Positions 56,501 to 64,000 of a DNA stretch of 64,000 bases are shown piece after piece. Below the pieces are notes generated by a model, which did no database searches, was not told where the DNA came from, and worked only from the letters and a program-made list of their open reading frames with translations. The position numbers and the translations under genes are program-made. The stretch comes from Rhodospirillales bacterium (GTDB lineage Bacteria; Pseudomonadota; Alphaproteobacteria; ATCC43930; CGMCC-115725): contig CANJCB010000016.1 in the NCBI GenBank assembly GCA_947473305.1, forward strand, positions 1-64,000. Reading direction: 5' to 3'. Position 1 is the stretch's first letter. The number at the start of each line of letters is the position of its first letter.

Positions 56501-57889
56501 ATGGCGGAAGACGAAGGAATACCGCCGCCTGGGCGATATTGGGCGGTGCTCGCGCTGACAATCGCTATCGTTTTGGCGGCCATGGACGGCAATATCGTCA
56601 ATGTGGCGCTGCCGACGATTGCCCGGGATCTCGATGCCTCGGCCGCCTCTTCGATCTGGGTGGTCAACGCCTATCAGCTCGCGGTCACCATCGCGCTCAT
56701 CCCGCTTTCCTCGGCGGGGGATATTTTCGGGTATCGCCGCATCTATGTCAGCGGCCTGGCCATCGTGGTGCTGGGCTCCATCGGCTGCACCCTTGCCGAT
56801 TCGCTCCCCCTGCTGACGGCTGCCCGATTCCTCCAGGGGATCGGCGGGGCCGGCATCATGAGCGTCAATATGGCGCTCGTGCGCACCATCTATCCCAAGG
56901 CCCAACTCGGGATGGGGATCAGCGTCAATGCGATCACCGTTGCCGTGACCTCCGCGGCGGCTCCCTCGATTGGCGCCGCGATCCTGTCGATCACCAGCTG
57001 GTCCTGGATCTTCGCGATCAATATTCCGCTGGGCCTCACGGCTTTCGGGCTGACGCTGCGGTATCTTCCGAAGGTGAAGGGATCGGGCGGGCGGTTCGAT
57101 GTGCTGAGCGCTGTTTTGTGCGCGCTGGCCTTTGGCTGCCTTATCGGCGGGCTCAATGGGCTTGGCCATGGCCAGGCGCGGTGGATGGTCGGCCTGGAAC
57201 TCGCGGTCTCCCTGGTGACGGCGGTGCTCCTGGTGCGCCGCCAGATCTCCATGCCGGTGCCGCTGCTGGCGATCGATCTCTTTCGCCGGCCGGCTTTCGC
57301 GCTCTCCTCGGGGTCGGCGGTCTGCTGCTTCATCGCCTTCACGCTCTCGCTGGTGTCGCTGCCCTTCTATTTCCAGAACGACCTTGGCCGGTCCTATGTG
57401 GAGGTGGGATTGCTCATGACGCCCTGGCCGCTCGCCGTGGTTATCGCGGCGCCGCTGTCGGGCAAGCTTTCGGATCGTTTCTCGGCGGGCTGGATGGGCG
57501 GCATCGGGCTTGCCTGCTTCAGCCTCGGCCTCGTCCTGATGGCGCTTTTGCCGGCGGGGGCCTCGACGGCCGATATCGTGTGGCGCATGGCGGTCTGCGG
57601 CTTCGGCTTCGGGTTCTTCCAGACCCCCAACAACCGGATGCTGATGCTGAGCGCGCCGCGGGAGCGCAGCGGTGGGGCGAGTGGGGTGCTGTCGACCTCA
57701 CGGCTGCTCGGGCAATCCACGGGCTCGGCCTTCGCCGCGCTCATTTTCGGGTATTTCGCAACGACCGCCAATCCGACCGGGGATGCGGCCCTGGCGGCGC
57801 TCCTGGCCGCCGCCGGCTGCGCTGCCTGCGCGGCGATCGTCAGCATGCTGAGACTCGTCGATTTCGGGTCCGCGAAAACCCAGGGCTGA
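56501..57889 (+). CDS. MFS transporter of the DHA2 (EmrB/QacA) type
   Basis: 462 residues from ATG 56501; about 14 membrane helices. Family motifs: LAAMDGNIVNVALPTIARDL in TM1, GYRRIYVSG in the first loop, RFLQGIGGAGIM near TM4, and a C-terminal half ending in MLRLVDFG. Members export drugs, dyes or metabolites in exchange for protons. No membrane-fusion partner (EmrA) or regulator is adjacent. A second, different DHA2 transporter is encoded at 58252. Confidence 0.9.
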   Translation: MAEDEGIPPPGRYWAVLALTIAIVLAAMDGNIVNVALPTIARDLDASAASSIWVVNAYQLAVTIALIPLSSAGDIFGYRRIYVSGLAIVVLGSIGCTLADSLPLLTAARFLQGIGGAGIMSVNMALVRTIYPKAQLGMGISVNAITVAVTSAAAPSIGAAILSITSWSWIFAINIPLGLTAFGLTLRYLPKVKGSGGRFDVLSAVLCALAFGCLIGGLNGLGHGQARWMVGLELAVSLVTAVLLVRRQISMPVPLLAIDLFRRPAFALSSGSAVCCFIAFTLSLVSLPFYFQNDLGRSYVEVGLLMTPWPLAVVIAAPLSGKLSDRFSAGWMGGIGLACFSLGLVLMALLPAGASTADIVWRMAVCGFGFGFFQTPNNRMLMLSAPRERSGGASGVLSTSRLLGQSTGSAFAALIFGYFATTANPTGDAALAALLAAAGCAACAAIVSMLRLVDFGSAKTQG

Positions 57890-57902
57890 AGCCGGACCTT
57901 CG

Positions 57903-58085
57903 TCAGAAAGCCGGCGGCGGACCGATCGGGCCGCGGTCCTGACCGTGGGTTCGGCTATCGGTGGTCGGGACATGGAGAGCGACAAAGGCCAGAGCATCTA
58001 GGCTGCCCAACACGATCATCACGAAAAACAGGATGGGGTTCATCTGCGCCGCCAACCTGTCGAGCCAACCCGCCACCTTCTTCAT
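57903..58085 (-). CDS. Small single-pass membrane protein (60 residues)
   Basis: 60 residues, ATG 58085 with GGAGG 8 nt upstream. Lys-Lys start, an amphipathic segment (KVAGWLDRLAAQMN), one hydrophobic helix (about 17-39, ILFFVMIVLGSLDALAFVALHV), then a polar, Pro-rich tail. Codon use and the ribosome site argue for a real gene, and nothing is coded on the other strand. It lies opposite to both MFS genes on either side. I do not recognise the family. Confidence 0.55.
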   Translation of the reverse strand: MKKVAGWLDRLAAQMNPILFFVMIVLGSLDALAFVALHVPTTDSRTHGQDRGPIGPPPAF

Positions 58086-58251
58086 GCCTTGCCTCCAGCC
58101 TTTCCCCTTTTCCTCAACGAAGCCTAAGAGATGGTGCTCGCTCCCTGCGACGGATAGCCCATCCGGAAGGAGGTCCCGATCACCTCATGCGCCTTGCGCG
58201 GTCCCGTCAGGGCGGCATACTGGGTTTTCAGGAAACCCCTCGGATTTTTGA

Positions 58252-59646
58252 ATGCTCGTCGCCTCGGTCATCGCCTGCGCCTATTTCATGCAGTGGTTCG
58301 ACAGCACGGTGATCCTGACCGCCTTGCCCCAAATGGCGAAGAGCTTCGGGTCGAGCCCGGCCGATCTCAGCCTGGCGGTCACCTCCTATATCCTCAGCAC
58401 GGCGGTGTTCATTCCGGTCAGCGGCTGGGTGGCGGATCGTTTCGGGACGCGGACTGTGTTTCGTGCGGCAATCGTGGTCTTCACCCTCGCGTCGATCGGT
58501 TGCGGTTTCAGCAATTCGATCCTCCAGCTCACCCTGGCGCGCCTGGTCCAGGGTATTGGAGCTTCGATGATGGTGCCGGTCGGGCGGCTCATCCTGCTGC
58601 GCACCTTCGACAAGTCCCAGATTGTGACCATGACGGCCTTCGTGAGTGTGCCCGCGCTGATCGGCCCCATCATGGCGCCGCCCATCGGCGGTTTCATCAC
58701 GACCTATTTCTCCTGGCGGTGGGTCTTCTTCCTGAATATTCCGATGGGCCTGGCGGGTATCGTGGCGGTGTCCCTCTTCATCAAAAACATCCGCGAGGAG
58801 AACCCACGCCCCTTCGATTGGCTGGGGTTCCTGCTGACCGGCGCGGCGCTCTGCTCGTTCATGTATGTGCTGGAACTGGTGGGACACGGTGCTGCCGGCG
58901 GCGTTGGCGGGGGCGTTGTCGGTTTGCTGGTGGTAGTGGCTTTCGTGGCAGGGACCTGGGGCCTGATCCATCAGCGGCGTCATCCCACACCGCTGATCGA
59001 TCTGGCGCTTTTCCGGATTCCCACTTTTCGGGTCGCGAACGATGGAGGGGCGCTGTTCCGTATCGGGGTTGGCGCCAGCATGTTCCTGCAGCCGGTGCTG
59101 CTTCAGGTGGGGTTCGGCATGTCGGCCTTCTCCTCCGGCCTGACGACCTTTGCGGGAGCGGTCGGGTTGCTGGTCATGCAGCCCGTCACGCGCCCTGTCC
59201 TGAAAGCCTTCGGTTTTCGCTCGATCCTGATCTGGAACGGTATGCTCAGCGCCATGGCGATCGGGCTAGGCTGCTTCTTCACCTCCGCGACGCCCATGGT
59301 GGTGATGTTTTTCTACTTCATGATCTGCGGGCTTACTCGCTCGCTCCAATACACGGGGCTCGGGACGTTGACCGTCGCAGATCTCGACGGCCCGCGCATG
59401 AGCACCGGCTCAAGCCTCGCGAGCGTTCTGCAGCAGATCCTGCCGGGCGTGGGCGTGGCGCTGGCGGCGATGTTCCTCCAGGTGCTGCAAGCGATGAACG
59501 GTCCGGGCGTCGAAGTCGGAGCCAGGGACATCCAGATCGTTCTCGGCGCGGCCGCGGGGATGGTCGCCGCGTCGGTTCCTTTCTATCTCCGACTTGCGCG
59601 CGACGCCGGCGCTGCCGTCAGCGGCCATAAACCGCGAAGGGTTTAA
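58252..59646 (+). CDS. MFS transporter of the DHA2 (EmrB/QacA) type
   Basis: 464 residues, about 14 membrane helices. Motifs: YFMQWFDSTVILTALPQMAKSF in TM1, DRFGTRTVFRAAI, RLVQGIGASMMVPVGRL, and GPIMAPPIGGFITTYFSWRWVFFLN. Likely a proton-coupled exporter. The ATG is directly preceded by an in-frame TGA, has no good ribosome site, and leaves almost no cytoplasmic N terminus, whereas AAGGAGGT at 58167-58174 serves an out-of-frame ATG at 58187. The 5' end may therefore be damaged by a frameshift or translated by re-initiation. Confidence 0.87.
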   Translation: MLVASVIACAYFMQWFDSTVILTALPQMAKSFGSSPADLSLAVTSYILSTAVFIPVSGWVADRFGTRTVFRAAIVVFTLASIGCGFSNSILQLTLARLVQGIGASMMVPVGRLILLRTFDKSQIVTMTAFVSVPALIGPIMAPPIGGFITTYFSWRWVFFLNIPMGLAGIVAVSLFIKNIREENPRPFDWLGFLLTGAALCSFMYVLELVGHGAAGGVGGGVVGLLVVVAFVAGTWGLIHQRRHPTPLIDLALFRIPTFRVANDGGALFRIGVGASMFLQPVLLQVGFGMSAFSSGLTTFAGAVGLLVMQPVTRPVLKAFGFRSILIWNGMLSAMAIGLGCFFTSATPMVVMFFYFMICGLTRSLQYTGLGTLTVADLDGPRMSTGSSLASVLQQILPGVGVALAAMFLQVLQAMNGPGVEVGARDIQIVLGAAAGMVAASVPFYLRLARDAGAAVSGHKPRRV

Positions 59647-59667
59647 GGCCGCTGCGCTTCGACTTGC

Positions 59668-60447
59668 CTAGCGGCCCTTGAAGACCGGCTTGCGCTTTTC
59701 GCGGAAGGCGGCTGCGGCTTCGAGCCGGTCCTCGGTGGTGGTGAGCAATGTCGAAAGCCCGATCTCCAGCGCCATGCCGTCGCCATAGGGCATCTCGAAC
59801 CCCCGTTTGACCGCTTCCTTGGCGTAGCGGGTGGCGAGCGGCGGGAAACCGGCGATCTTGGTCGCGAGCTGCTCGGCGGCGGTTTCAAGCTCGGCGCGCG
59901 GCACGACCTTTGAGACGAGGCCGATCCGATGGGCCTCGGCGGCGGGGATCCGCTCGGCCGAGAGCGTCATATAGAGGGCCGGTCCCATGCCGATCAGCCG
60001 CGCCAGCCGCTGGGTGCCCCCGGCGCCGGGGATGATGCCATGGGTGACCTCGGGCAGCGCCAGTTGCGCGTCTTCCGACGCGATGCGGATATCGCAAGCC
60101 ATGGCGATCTCCAGCCCGCCGCCCAGGCAATAGCCATGGATCGCCGCGACGATGGGCTGGCGAACGGTCTCGAAGGTATGGATCCAATGCCCGTCGAGCC
60201 TTTGGTTGCGGTAGCCCGCGGTGCTGTCGACCTTGCCGAAGCCCTTGATGTCGGCGCCCGCGCAGAAGGCCCGCTCGCCGGCACCCTTGAGCAGGATCAC
60301 CCGCACATCCGCGTCGTTGGAAAGCTCGCGCAACAAGGACTGCAGCCGGTTGCGCATGTCCTCGTCGATCGAATTGAGCTGGTCGGGCCGATTGAGCGTC
60401 AGGATGGCGAGATTGTCCTTGCGCTCGAAGAGCACGGTCTCGGTCAT
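59668..60447 (-). CDS. Enoyl-CoA hydratase (copy 3, canonical)
   Basis: 259 residues. All crotonase landmarks are present: LAILTLNRPDQLNSID, ERAFCAGADIKGF, GYCLGGGLEIAMACDIRIAS (oxyanion hole) and ALPEVTHGIIPGAGGTQRL, with both catalytic Glu positions filled. It most likely hydrates trans-2-enoyl-CoA in beta-oxidation or aromatic-acid breakdown, a paaF-type role. Divergent from an amidase gene across 152 bp. Confidence 0.92.
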   Translation of the reverse strand: MTETVLFERKDNLAILTLNRPDQLNSIDEDMRNRLQSLLRELSNDADVRVILLKGAGERAFCAGADIKGFGKVDSTAGYRNQRLDGHWIHTFETVRQPIVAAIHGYCLGGGLEIAMACDIRIASEDAQLALPEVTHGIIPGAGGTQRLARLIGMGPALYMTLSAERIPAAEAHRIGLVSKVVPRAELETAAEQLATKIAGFPPLATRYAKEAVKRGFEMPYGDGMALEIGLSTLLTTTEDRLEAAAAFREKRKPVFKGR

Positions 60448-60599
60448 GGGAAAGCCTCTTCAAGGGAATGGGTCGGGCGATACGAGACAGGCAAAGCGGG
60501 AGCCGGTCAAGCGGGACTGAAGGGGCAAAAGCCATCTCGTTAAGCTTCGGTGCCGAGTGCTAGTCTCTCGGGGTTCGAAGACGGGAAAGGGCCGACCCC

Positions 60600-62039
60600 A
60601 TGACGCTGGCAGCCGATGTGACGACACTGACCGCCGTGGATCTTTCCGCGGCGATCAAGGGCCGGAAGATTTCCTGCCGCGAGGTCATGACCGCCTATCT
60701 CGCCCGCATCGCCAGGCTCAATCCCAAGGTCAATGCGATCGTCGCCTTGCGGGACGAAGCAGAGCTTTTGCGGGAGGCGGACGAAAGGGACGCCGATCTG
60801 GCGCGGGGTGAGTGGCGAGGTCCGCTCCACGGCTTTCCCCATGCGGTGAAAGATCTTTCACCGGTACGCGGGATCGTTTCCACGGAGGGGACGCCGATCC
60901 TCAAGGATTTCGTGGCCAAGGAAGATTCGATCTTCGTCGAGCGCTTAAGGCGGGGCGGCGTGGTTTTCATCGGCAAGACCAATACGCCGGAATTCGGGCT
61001 CGGATCGCAAACCTATAACGAGGTCTATGGCGCGACGCTCAATCCCTACGATCTCACGAAAACTGCGGGCGGCAGCAGCGGCGGGGCGGCAACGGCGCTG
61101 GCGCTCCGGCTCATGCCCGTGGCGGATGGCAGCGACTTCGGCGGATCCTTGCGCAATCCGGCGGCCTATAACAACGTCATCGGCTTCCGGCCTTCCTATG
61201 GGCGGGTGCCGGCCGGTCCCAACCGCGAGATTTTCTTCCAGCAATTGAGCACCGACGGCCCGATGGGGCGGAATGTTGCCGATGCGGCCATGCTGTTTTC
61301 GGTCATGGCCGGTCCCGATGCCCGGGCGCCGCTGTCAATCGACCAGGATCCGGCCATTTTTGCCGAATCGCTGAAGCACGATCCACGCGGGATCCGGATC
61401 GGCTGGCTCGGGGACATGGACCATATGCCGATGGAGGCGGGCGTCCTCGATCTCTGCTGGAAGGCGCTGCGGGATTTCGAGGCCTTGGGCTGCGTTGTCG
61501 AAGAGGCGAGCATCGACTTTCCGGCGGAGAAGATCTGGCAGACCTTCGTCACCCTGCGCCATTTCTTTATGATCGGGCGGCTCCAGGCCTATTACAACGA
61601 CCCCGCGAAGCGCGAGAGACTTAAGCCCGAAGCGATTTGGGAAGTGGAGAACGGGCTGCGGCTGTCGGCGGTGCAACTTCACGAGGCTGTCGCCGCCCGC
61701 GCGGCCTGGTATCAGGCGCTGCGGCGGGCCTTCGAGCGCTTCGATTTCCTCGTCCTGCCGAGCGCCCAGGTTTTCCCCTTCGACGTCACGACCCATTGGC
61801 CCCAGGAGATCGCCGGGGCCAAGATGGACAGCTATCACCGCTGGATGGAGGTGATGGGGCCTGCCACTCTCTCGACCTGTCCCGTGATCGGGCTGCCGGC
61901 CGGCTTCAACGAGGCCGGCCTGCCCATGGGCATCCAGGTGATGGGGCCGCGACAGGCGGATCTGGCGCTGCTGCGCCTCGCCCATGCCTATGACGAGGCC
62001 ACGGGCTGGGTCGGGAAGCGTCCGCCGCTTCTCGACTAA
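60600..62039 (+). CDS. Amidase (amidase-signature family)
   Basis: 479 residues. The Ser-cisSer-Lys triad is visible: Lys in FPHAVKDLSP (near 86), cis-Ser in GGSSGGAATAL (near 161) and the nucleophile Ser in GSDFGGSLRNPA (near 182). It hydrolyses an amide to acid and ammonia in the cytoplasm; GatA is excluded by lack of gatB/C and by overall pattern. The stop overlaps the convergent PhnB-like gene by 4 nt. Substrate unknown. Confidence 0.92.
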   Translation: MTLAADVTTLTAVDLSAAIKGRKISCREVMTAYLARIARLNPKVNAIVALRDEAELLREADERDADLARGEWRGPLHGFPHAVKDLSPVRGIVSTEGTPILKDFVAKEDSIFVERLRRGGVVFIGKTNTPEFGLGSQTYNEVYGATLNPYDLTKTAGGSSGGAATALALRLMPVADGSDFGGSLRNPAAYNNVIGFRPSYGRVPAGPNREIFFQQLSTDGPMGRNVADAAMLFSVMAGPDARAPLSIDQDPAIFAESLKHDPRGIRIGWLGDMDHMPMEAGVLDLCWKALRDFEALGCVVEEASIDFPAEKIWQTFVTLRHFFMIGRLQAYYNDPAKRERLKPEAIWEVENGLRLSAVQLHEAVAARAAWYQALRRAFERFDFLVLPSAQVFPFDVTTHWPQEIAGAKMDSYHRWMEVMGPATLSTCPVIGLPAGFNEAGLPMGIQVMGPRQADLALLRLAHAYDEATGWVGKRPPLLD

Positions 62040-62509
62040 CCGCGCCGCGCCGCCTCGATCGCCGCGACGTCGATCTTCCTCATGTGCATCATCGCCTCGA
62101 AGGCGCGCTTTGCCTCGGCGCCGCCGGCTGCCATCGCCTCGGTCAGCACGCGCGGCGTAATTTGCCAGTTGATGCCCCATCGGTCCTTGCACCAGCCGCA
62201 GGCGCTCTCTTGGCCGCCGTTACCGACAATGGCGTTCCAATAGCGGTCGGTTTCCTCCTGGTCGTCGGTGGCGATCTGGAAGGAGAAGGCTTCGCTGTGT
62301 TTGAACATGGGACCGCCGTTGAGGCCGATGCAAGCGACCCCGGCAACGGTGAATTCGACCGTCAGCACATCGCCCTTCTTGCCCGAGGGGTAGTCGCTGG
62401 GCGCCCGGTGGACGGCGCTCACGGCGCTGTCGGGAAAGGTCTCGGCGTAGAAGCGGGCAGCCGCCTCGGCGTCCTTGTCGTACCAGATGCAGATTGTGTT
62501 CTTTGCCAT
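62036..62509 (-). CDS. PhnB/3-demethylubiquinone-9 methyltransferase-like VOC protein
   Basis: 157 residues from ATG 62509 (AAGGA 6 nt upstream). VOC fold of the PhnB-like group (ICIWYDKDAEAAARFYAETFPDSAV, SFQIATDDQEETDRYWNAI, CGWCKDRWGINWQITP). Despite the database name, these proteins have no methyltransferase fold; function is uncertain. The C-terminal AKRAFEAMMHMRKIDVAAIEAA helix is typical of the group. It precedes another VOC gene on the same strand (41-nt gap), likely one operon. Confidence 0.85.
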   Translation of the reverse strand: MAKNTICIWYDKDAEAAARFYAETFPDSAVSAVHRAPSDYPSGKKGDVLTVEFTVAGVACIGLNGGPMFKHSEAFSFQIATDDQEETDRYWNAIVGNGGQESACGWCKDRWGINWQITPRVLTEAMAAGGAEAKRAFEAMMHMRKIDVAAIEAARRG

Positions 62510-62550
62510 TACGGGTCCTTTCCTATCTAAGTCGGGGCTATCTTCGCGAT

Positions 62551-62973
62551 TCAGGACTTGCCGGTCGCGGCCTTGAAGCCTTCCATGTCCATCCACATCG
62601 TCTCCCAGATATGGCCGTCCGGATCCTCGAAGCTGCGACCGTACATGAAGCCATGGTCCTGCACGGGCGAAGGATCGGCCTTGCCGCCGGTTGCCGCCGC
62701 CTTGGTCGCAAAGCCATCGACCTCGGCCTTGCTGTCGGCGGAGAGGCAGATCAGAACTTCGGACGCGGCCCTGGCGTCGGCAACCTTGCGGGGCGTGAAC
62801 ATCCGAAATTTGTCATGGGTCAGCAGCATCACATGGATGGTCTCGGAAAAGACCATGCAGGAGCCGGTGTCGTCAGAGAACATCGGGTTCTTGGTCGCAC
62901 CCACCGCCTCGTAGAAGGCTGTCGCCTTCTTGAGATCGCTCACGGGCAGGTTTACGAAAATCAGCTTGGGCAT
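62551..62973 (-). CDS. VOC-family (glyoxalase-like) protein
   Basis: 140 residues from ATG 62973 (GAGGAA upstream). Two beta-alpha-beta modules of the vicinal-oxygen-chelate fold: FVNLPVSDLKKATAFYEAVG at the start and HGFMYGRSFEDPDGHIWETMWMD at the end, the latter with the usual His/Glu metal ligands. Could be a lyase, dioxygenase or resistance protein; not assigned. First gene of the two-gene VOC unit, 73 nt after the M20 hydrolase gene on the same strand. Confidence 0.85.
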   Translation of the reverse strand: MPKLIFVNLPVSDLKKATAFYEAVGATKNPMFSDDTGSCMVFSETIHVMLLTHDKFRMFTPRKVADARAASEVLICLSADSKAEVDGFATKAAATGGKADPSPVQDHGFMYGRSFEDPDGHIWETMWMDMEGFKAATGKS

Positions 62974-63046
62974 GGGGTTCCTCCTCTTTTGTCGTCGTCC
63001 CAAGGACGGCCGGGGAGGTCCCTATCCGACAGGCTTCGTGAAAAAA

Positions 63047-64000
63047 CTACCGCGCCTTCGCTTCTCCGGCAAAAGCCAGGACCGCATGGAACAGGACCTG
63101 GGCGCCAGCGGCAATATCCGGCTTGGAGGCGTTTTCCACCTCGTTGTGGCTGATCCCGCCCTCGCAGGGCACGAAAACCATGCCCGAGGGGGCGACCCGG
63201 CTCATGTAGCAGGCGTCATGGCCTGCGCCGGAAACGATGTCGCGGTGGCTGTAACCCAGCCGGTCCGCCGCATCCCTGACCGCCTGCACGCAAGCGGGAT
63301 CGAAGCGGACGGGCGGCGAATACCAGATCTCCTCGATGGCGATCTCGAGCTTGCTCTCTTCGGCGATGCGTTCCAGCGAGGCGCGCAACTCCGCGTTCAT
63401 GGCCGAGAGCTTCTCGTCGTCGGGATGGCGGAAATCGACGGTGAAAAACACATGGCCGGGGATCGTGTTGCGTGAATTGGGGCTCGATTGGATGAGGCCT
63501 ACCGTCGCACAGGCGTTGGGTTGGTAAGCCAGTCCGATCCGGTTCACCTCCTGGATGCCGCGCGCGGCCCCCAGCAGGGCGTCGCGCCGAACATGCATGG
63601 GGGTCGGCCCGGCATGAGCCTCTTGGCCGATCACGGTCACCTCGAACCAGCGCTGGGCCTGGGCGCCGAAAACGACGCCGATGGTCTTGCCCTCGGCCTC
63701 GAGGATGGGACCTTGCTCGATATGGGCTTCGAAATAGGCCCCGATGGGCCGGTTGCCCATGGCGGTGGGGCCGGAATAGCCGATGCGTTCCAATTCCCCG
63801 CCCAGGGTCGCTCCGTCCAGCGCCGTCCGGGAAAGCCCGTAATCGAGGTCGAAAACCCCCGCGAAGACGCCGGAACCGGTCATGGAGGGGGCAAAGCGCG
63901 CGCCCTCCTCATTCGTCCAGGCGACGACTTCCACCGGGGCATCGGTCTCGATGCCGAGGTCGTTCAGGGTGCGGATGATTTCGAGCCCCGCCAGCACGCC
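63047..64000 (-). CDS. M20-family hydrolase (N-carbamoyl-amino-acid/allantoate amidohydrolase type), 5' part beyond window
   Basis: The last 317 residues; the N terminus lies past position 64000. Begins inside the GVLAGLEIIRTL helix that follows the first zinc ligands. Visible: the Zn/catalytic NEEGARF, EAHIEQGPILE, AHAGPTPMHVRRDAL in the dimerisation domain, SSPNSRNTIPG and GAGHDACYM, all typical of HyuC/AmaB/AllC enzymes. These cleave N-carbamoyl-L-amino acids, allantoate or ureidoglycine to release ammonia and CO2. With the upstream part missing, the exact substrate class cannot be chosen. Confidence 0.9.
   Translation of the reverse strand, partial: GVLAGLEIIRTLNDLGIETDAPVEVVAWTNEEGARFAPSMTGSGVFAGVFDLDYGLSRTALDGATLGGELERIGYSGPTAMGNRPIGAYFEAHIEQGPILEAEGKTIGVVFGAQAQRWFEVTVIGQEAHAGPTPMHVRRDALLGAARGIQEVNRIGLAYQPNACATVGLIQSSPNSRNTIPGHVFFTVDFRHPDDEKLSAMNAELRASLERIAEESKLEIAIEEIWYSPPVRFDPACVQAVRDAADRLGYSHRDIVSGAGHDACYMSRVAPSGMVFVPCEGGISHNEVENASKPDIAAGAQVLFHAVLAFAGEAKAR

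Overview
The window is GC-rich, densely coded and looks like the chromosome of a free-living alphaproteobacterium. The grounds are betaine-lipid genes (btaAB), CO-dehydrogenase-type molybdenum hydroxylases, a Pit/PstS/Pho-box set, many orphan solute-binding proteins and several TauD-type dioxygenases. A soil Rhodospirillales- or Hyphomicrobiales-like organism is my inference, not a proven placement. No rRNA, tRNA, CRISPR array or prophage was seen.

Layout. 1-1.4 kb: an IS3-family element with an apparently intact -1 frameshift signal, abutting the 3' remnant of an osmC/ohr-type peroxidase gene. 1.6-2.2 kb: a PAS protein with a Cys-pair tail. 2.3-10.2 kb: a 5-oxoprolinase module (pxpA divergent from pxpBC), a GntR/UTRA regulator and a molybdenum hydroxylase (large, FAD, and a fused 2Fe-2S + CoxG subunit). 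An identical 17-bp element lies in the pxpA/pxpB gap and just before the hydroxylase operon, which suggests one regulon. 10.3-12.1 kb: a short leader ORF, a TauD dioxygenase and an exported protein.

12.1-20.4 kb is a phosphate-stress island: pstS, a sensor kinase, pit, then plcP-btaA-btaB, which would replace phospholipid by betaine lipid. Two good Pho boxes and one weaker one sit before pstS, pit and plcP. 20.4-27.7 kb: a family-5 solute-binding protein with a second TauD gene, an amidohydrolase, an aldo/keto reductase, greB and a hybrid kinase. 27.9-31.0 kb: a membrane-bound 2Fe-2S protein translationally coupled to a large MscS channel. 31.0-40.6 kb: an SsuA-like binding protein, a second molybdenum hydroxylase (M-S-L order), two more family-5 binding proteins and an aldehyde dehydrogenase.

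40.6-50.1 kb: two isopenicillin-N-synthase-like oxygenases divergent from a LysR regulator, nadX, a cupin, an esterase-like hydrolase, an AlaX-like protein, two more TauD genes and an MBL-fold hydrolase. 50.1-53.9 kb: a five-gene operon of exported envelope proteins starting with lpoB. 54-64 kb: three enoyl-CoA hydratase-family genes, a cupin, two DHA2-type MFS exporters flanking a 60-residue membrane protein, an amidase, two VOC-fold proteins and an M20 hydrolase cut by the window end.

Taken together, the window is mostly accessory catabolism: uptake by orphan binding proteins, hydroxylation by molybdenum hydroxylases and Fe(II)/2-oxoglutarate oxygenases, ring or amide opening, and CoA-type degradation. 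Embedded in it is a coherent phosphate-starvation lipid-remodelling module.
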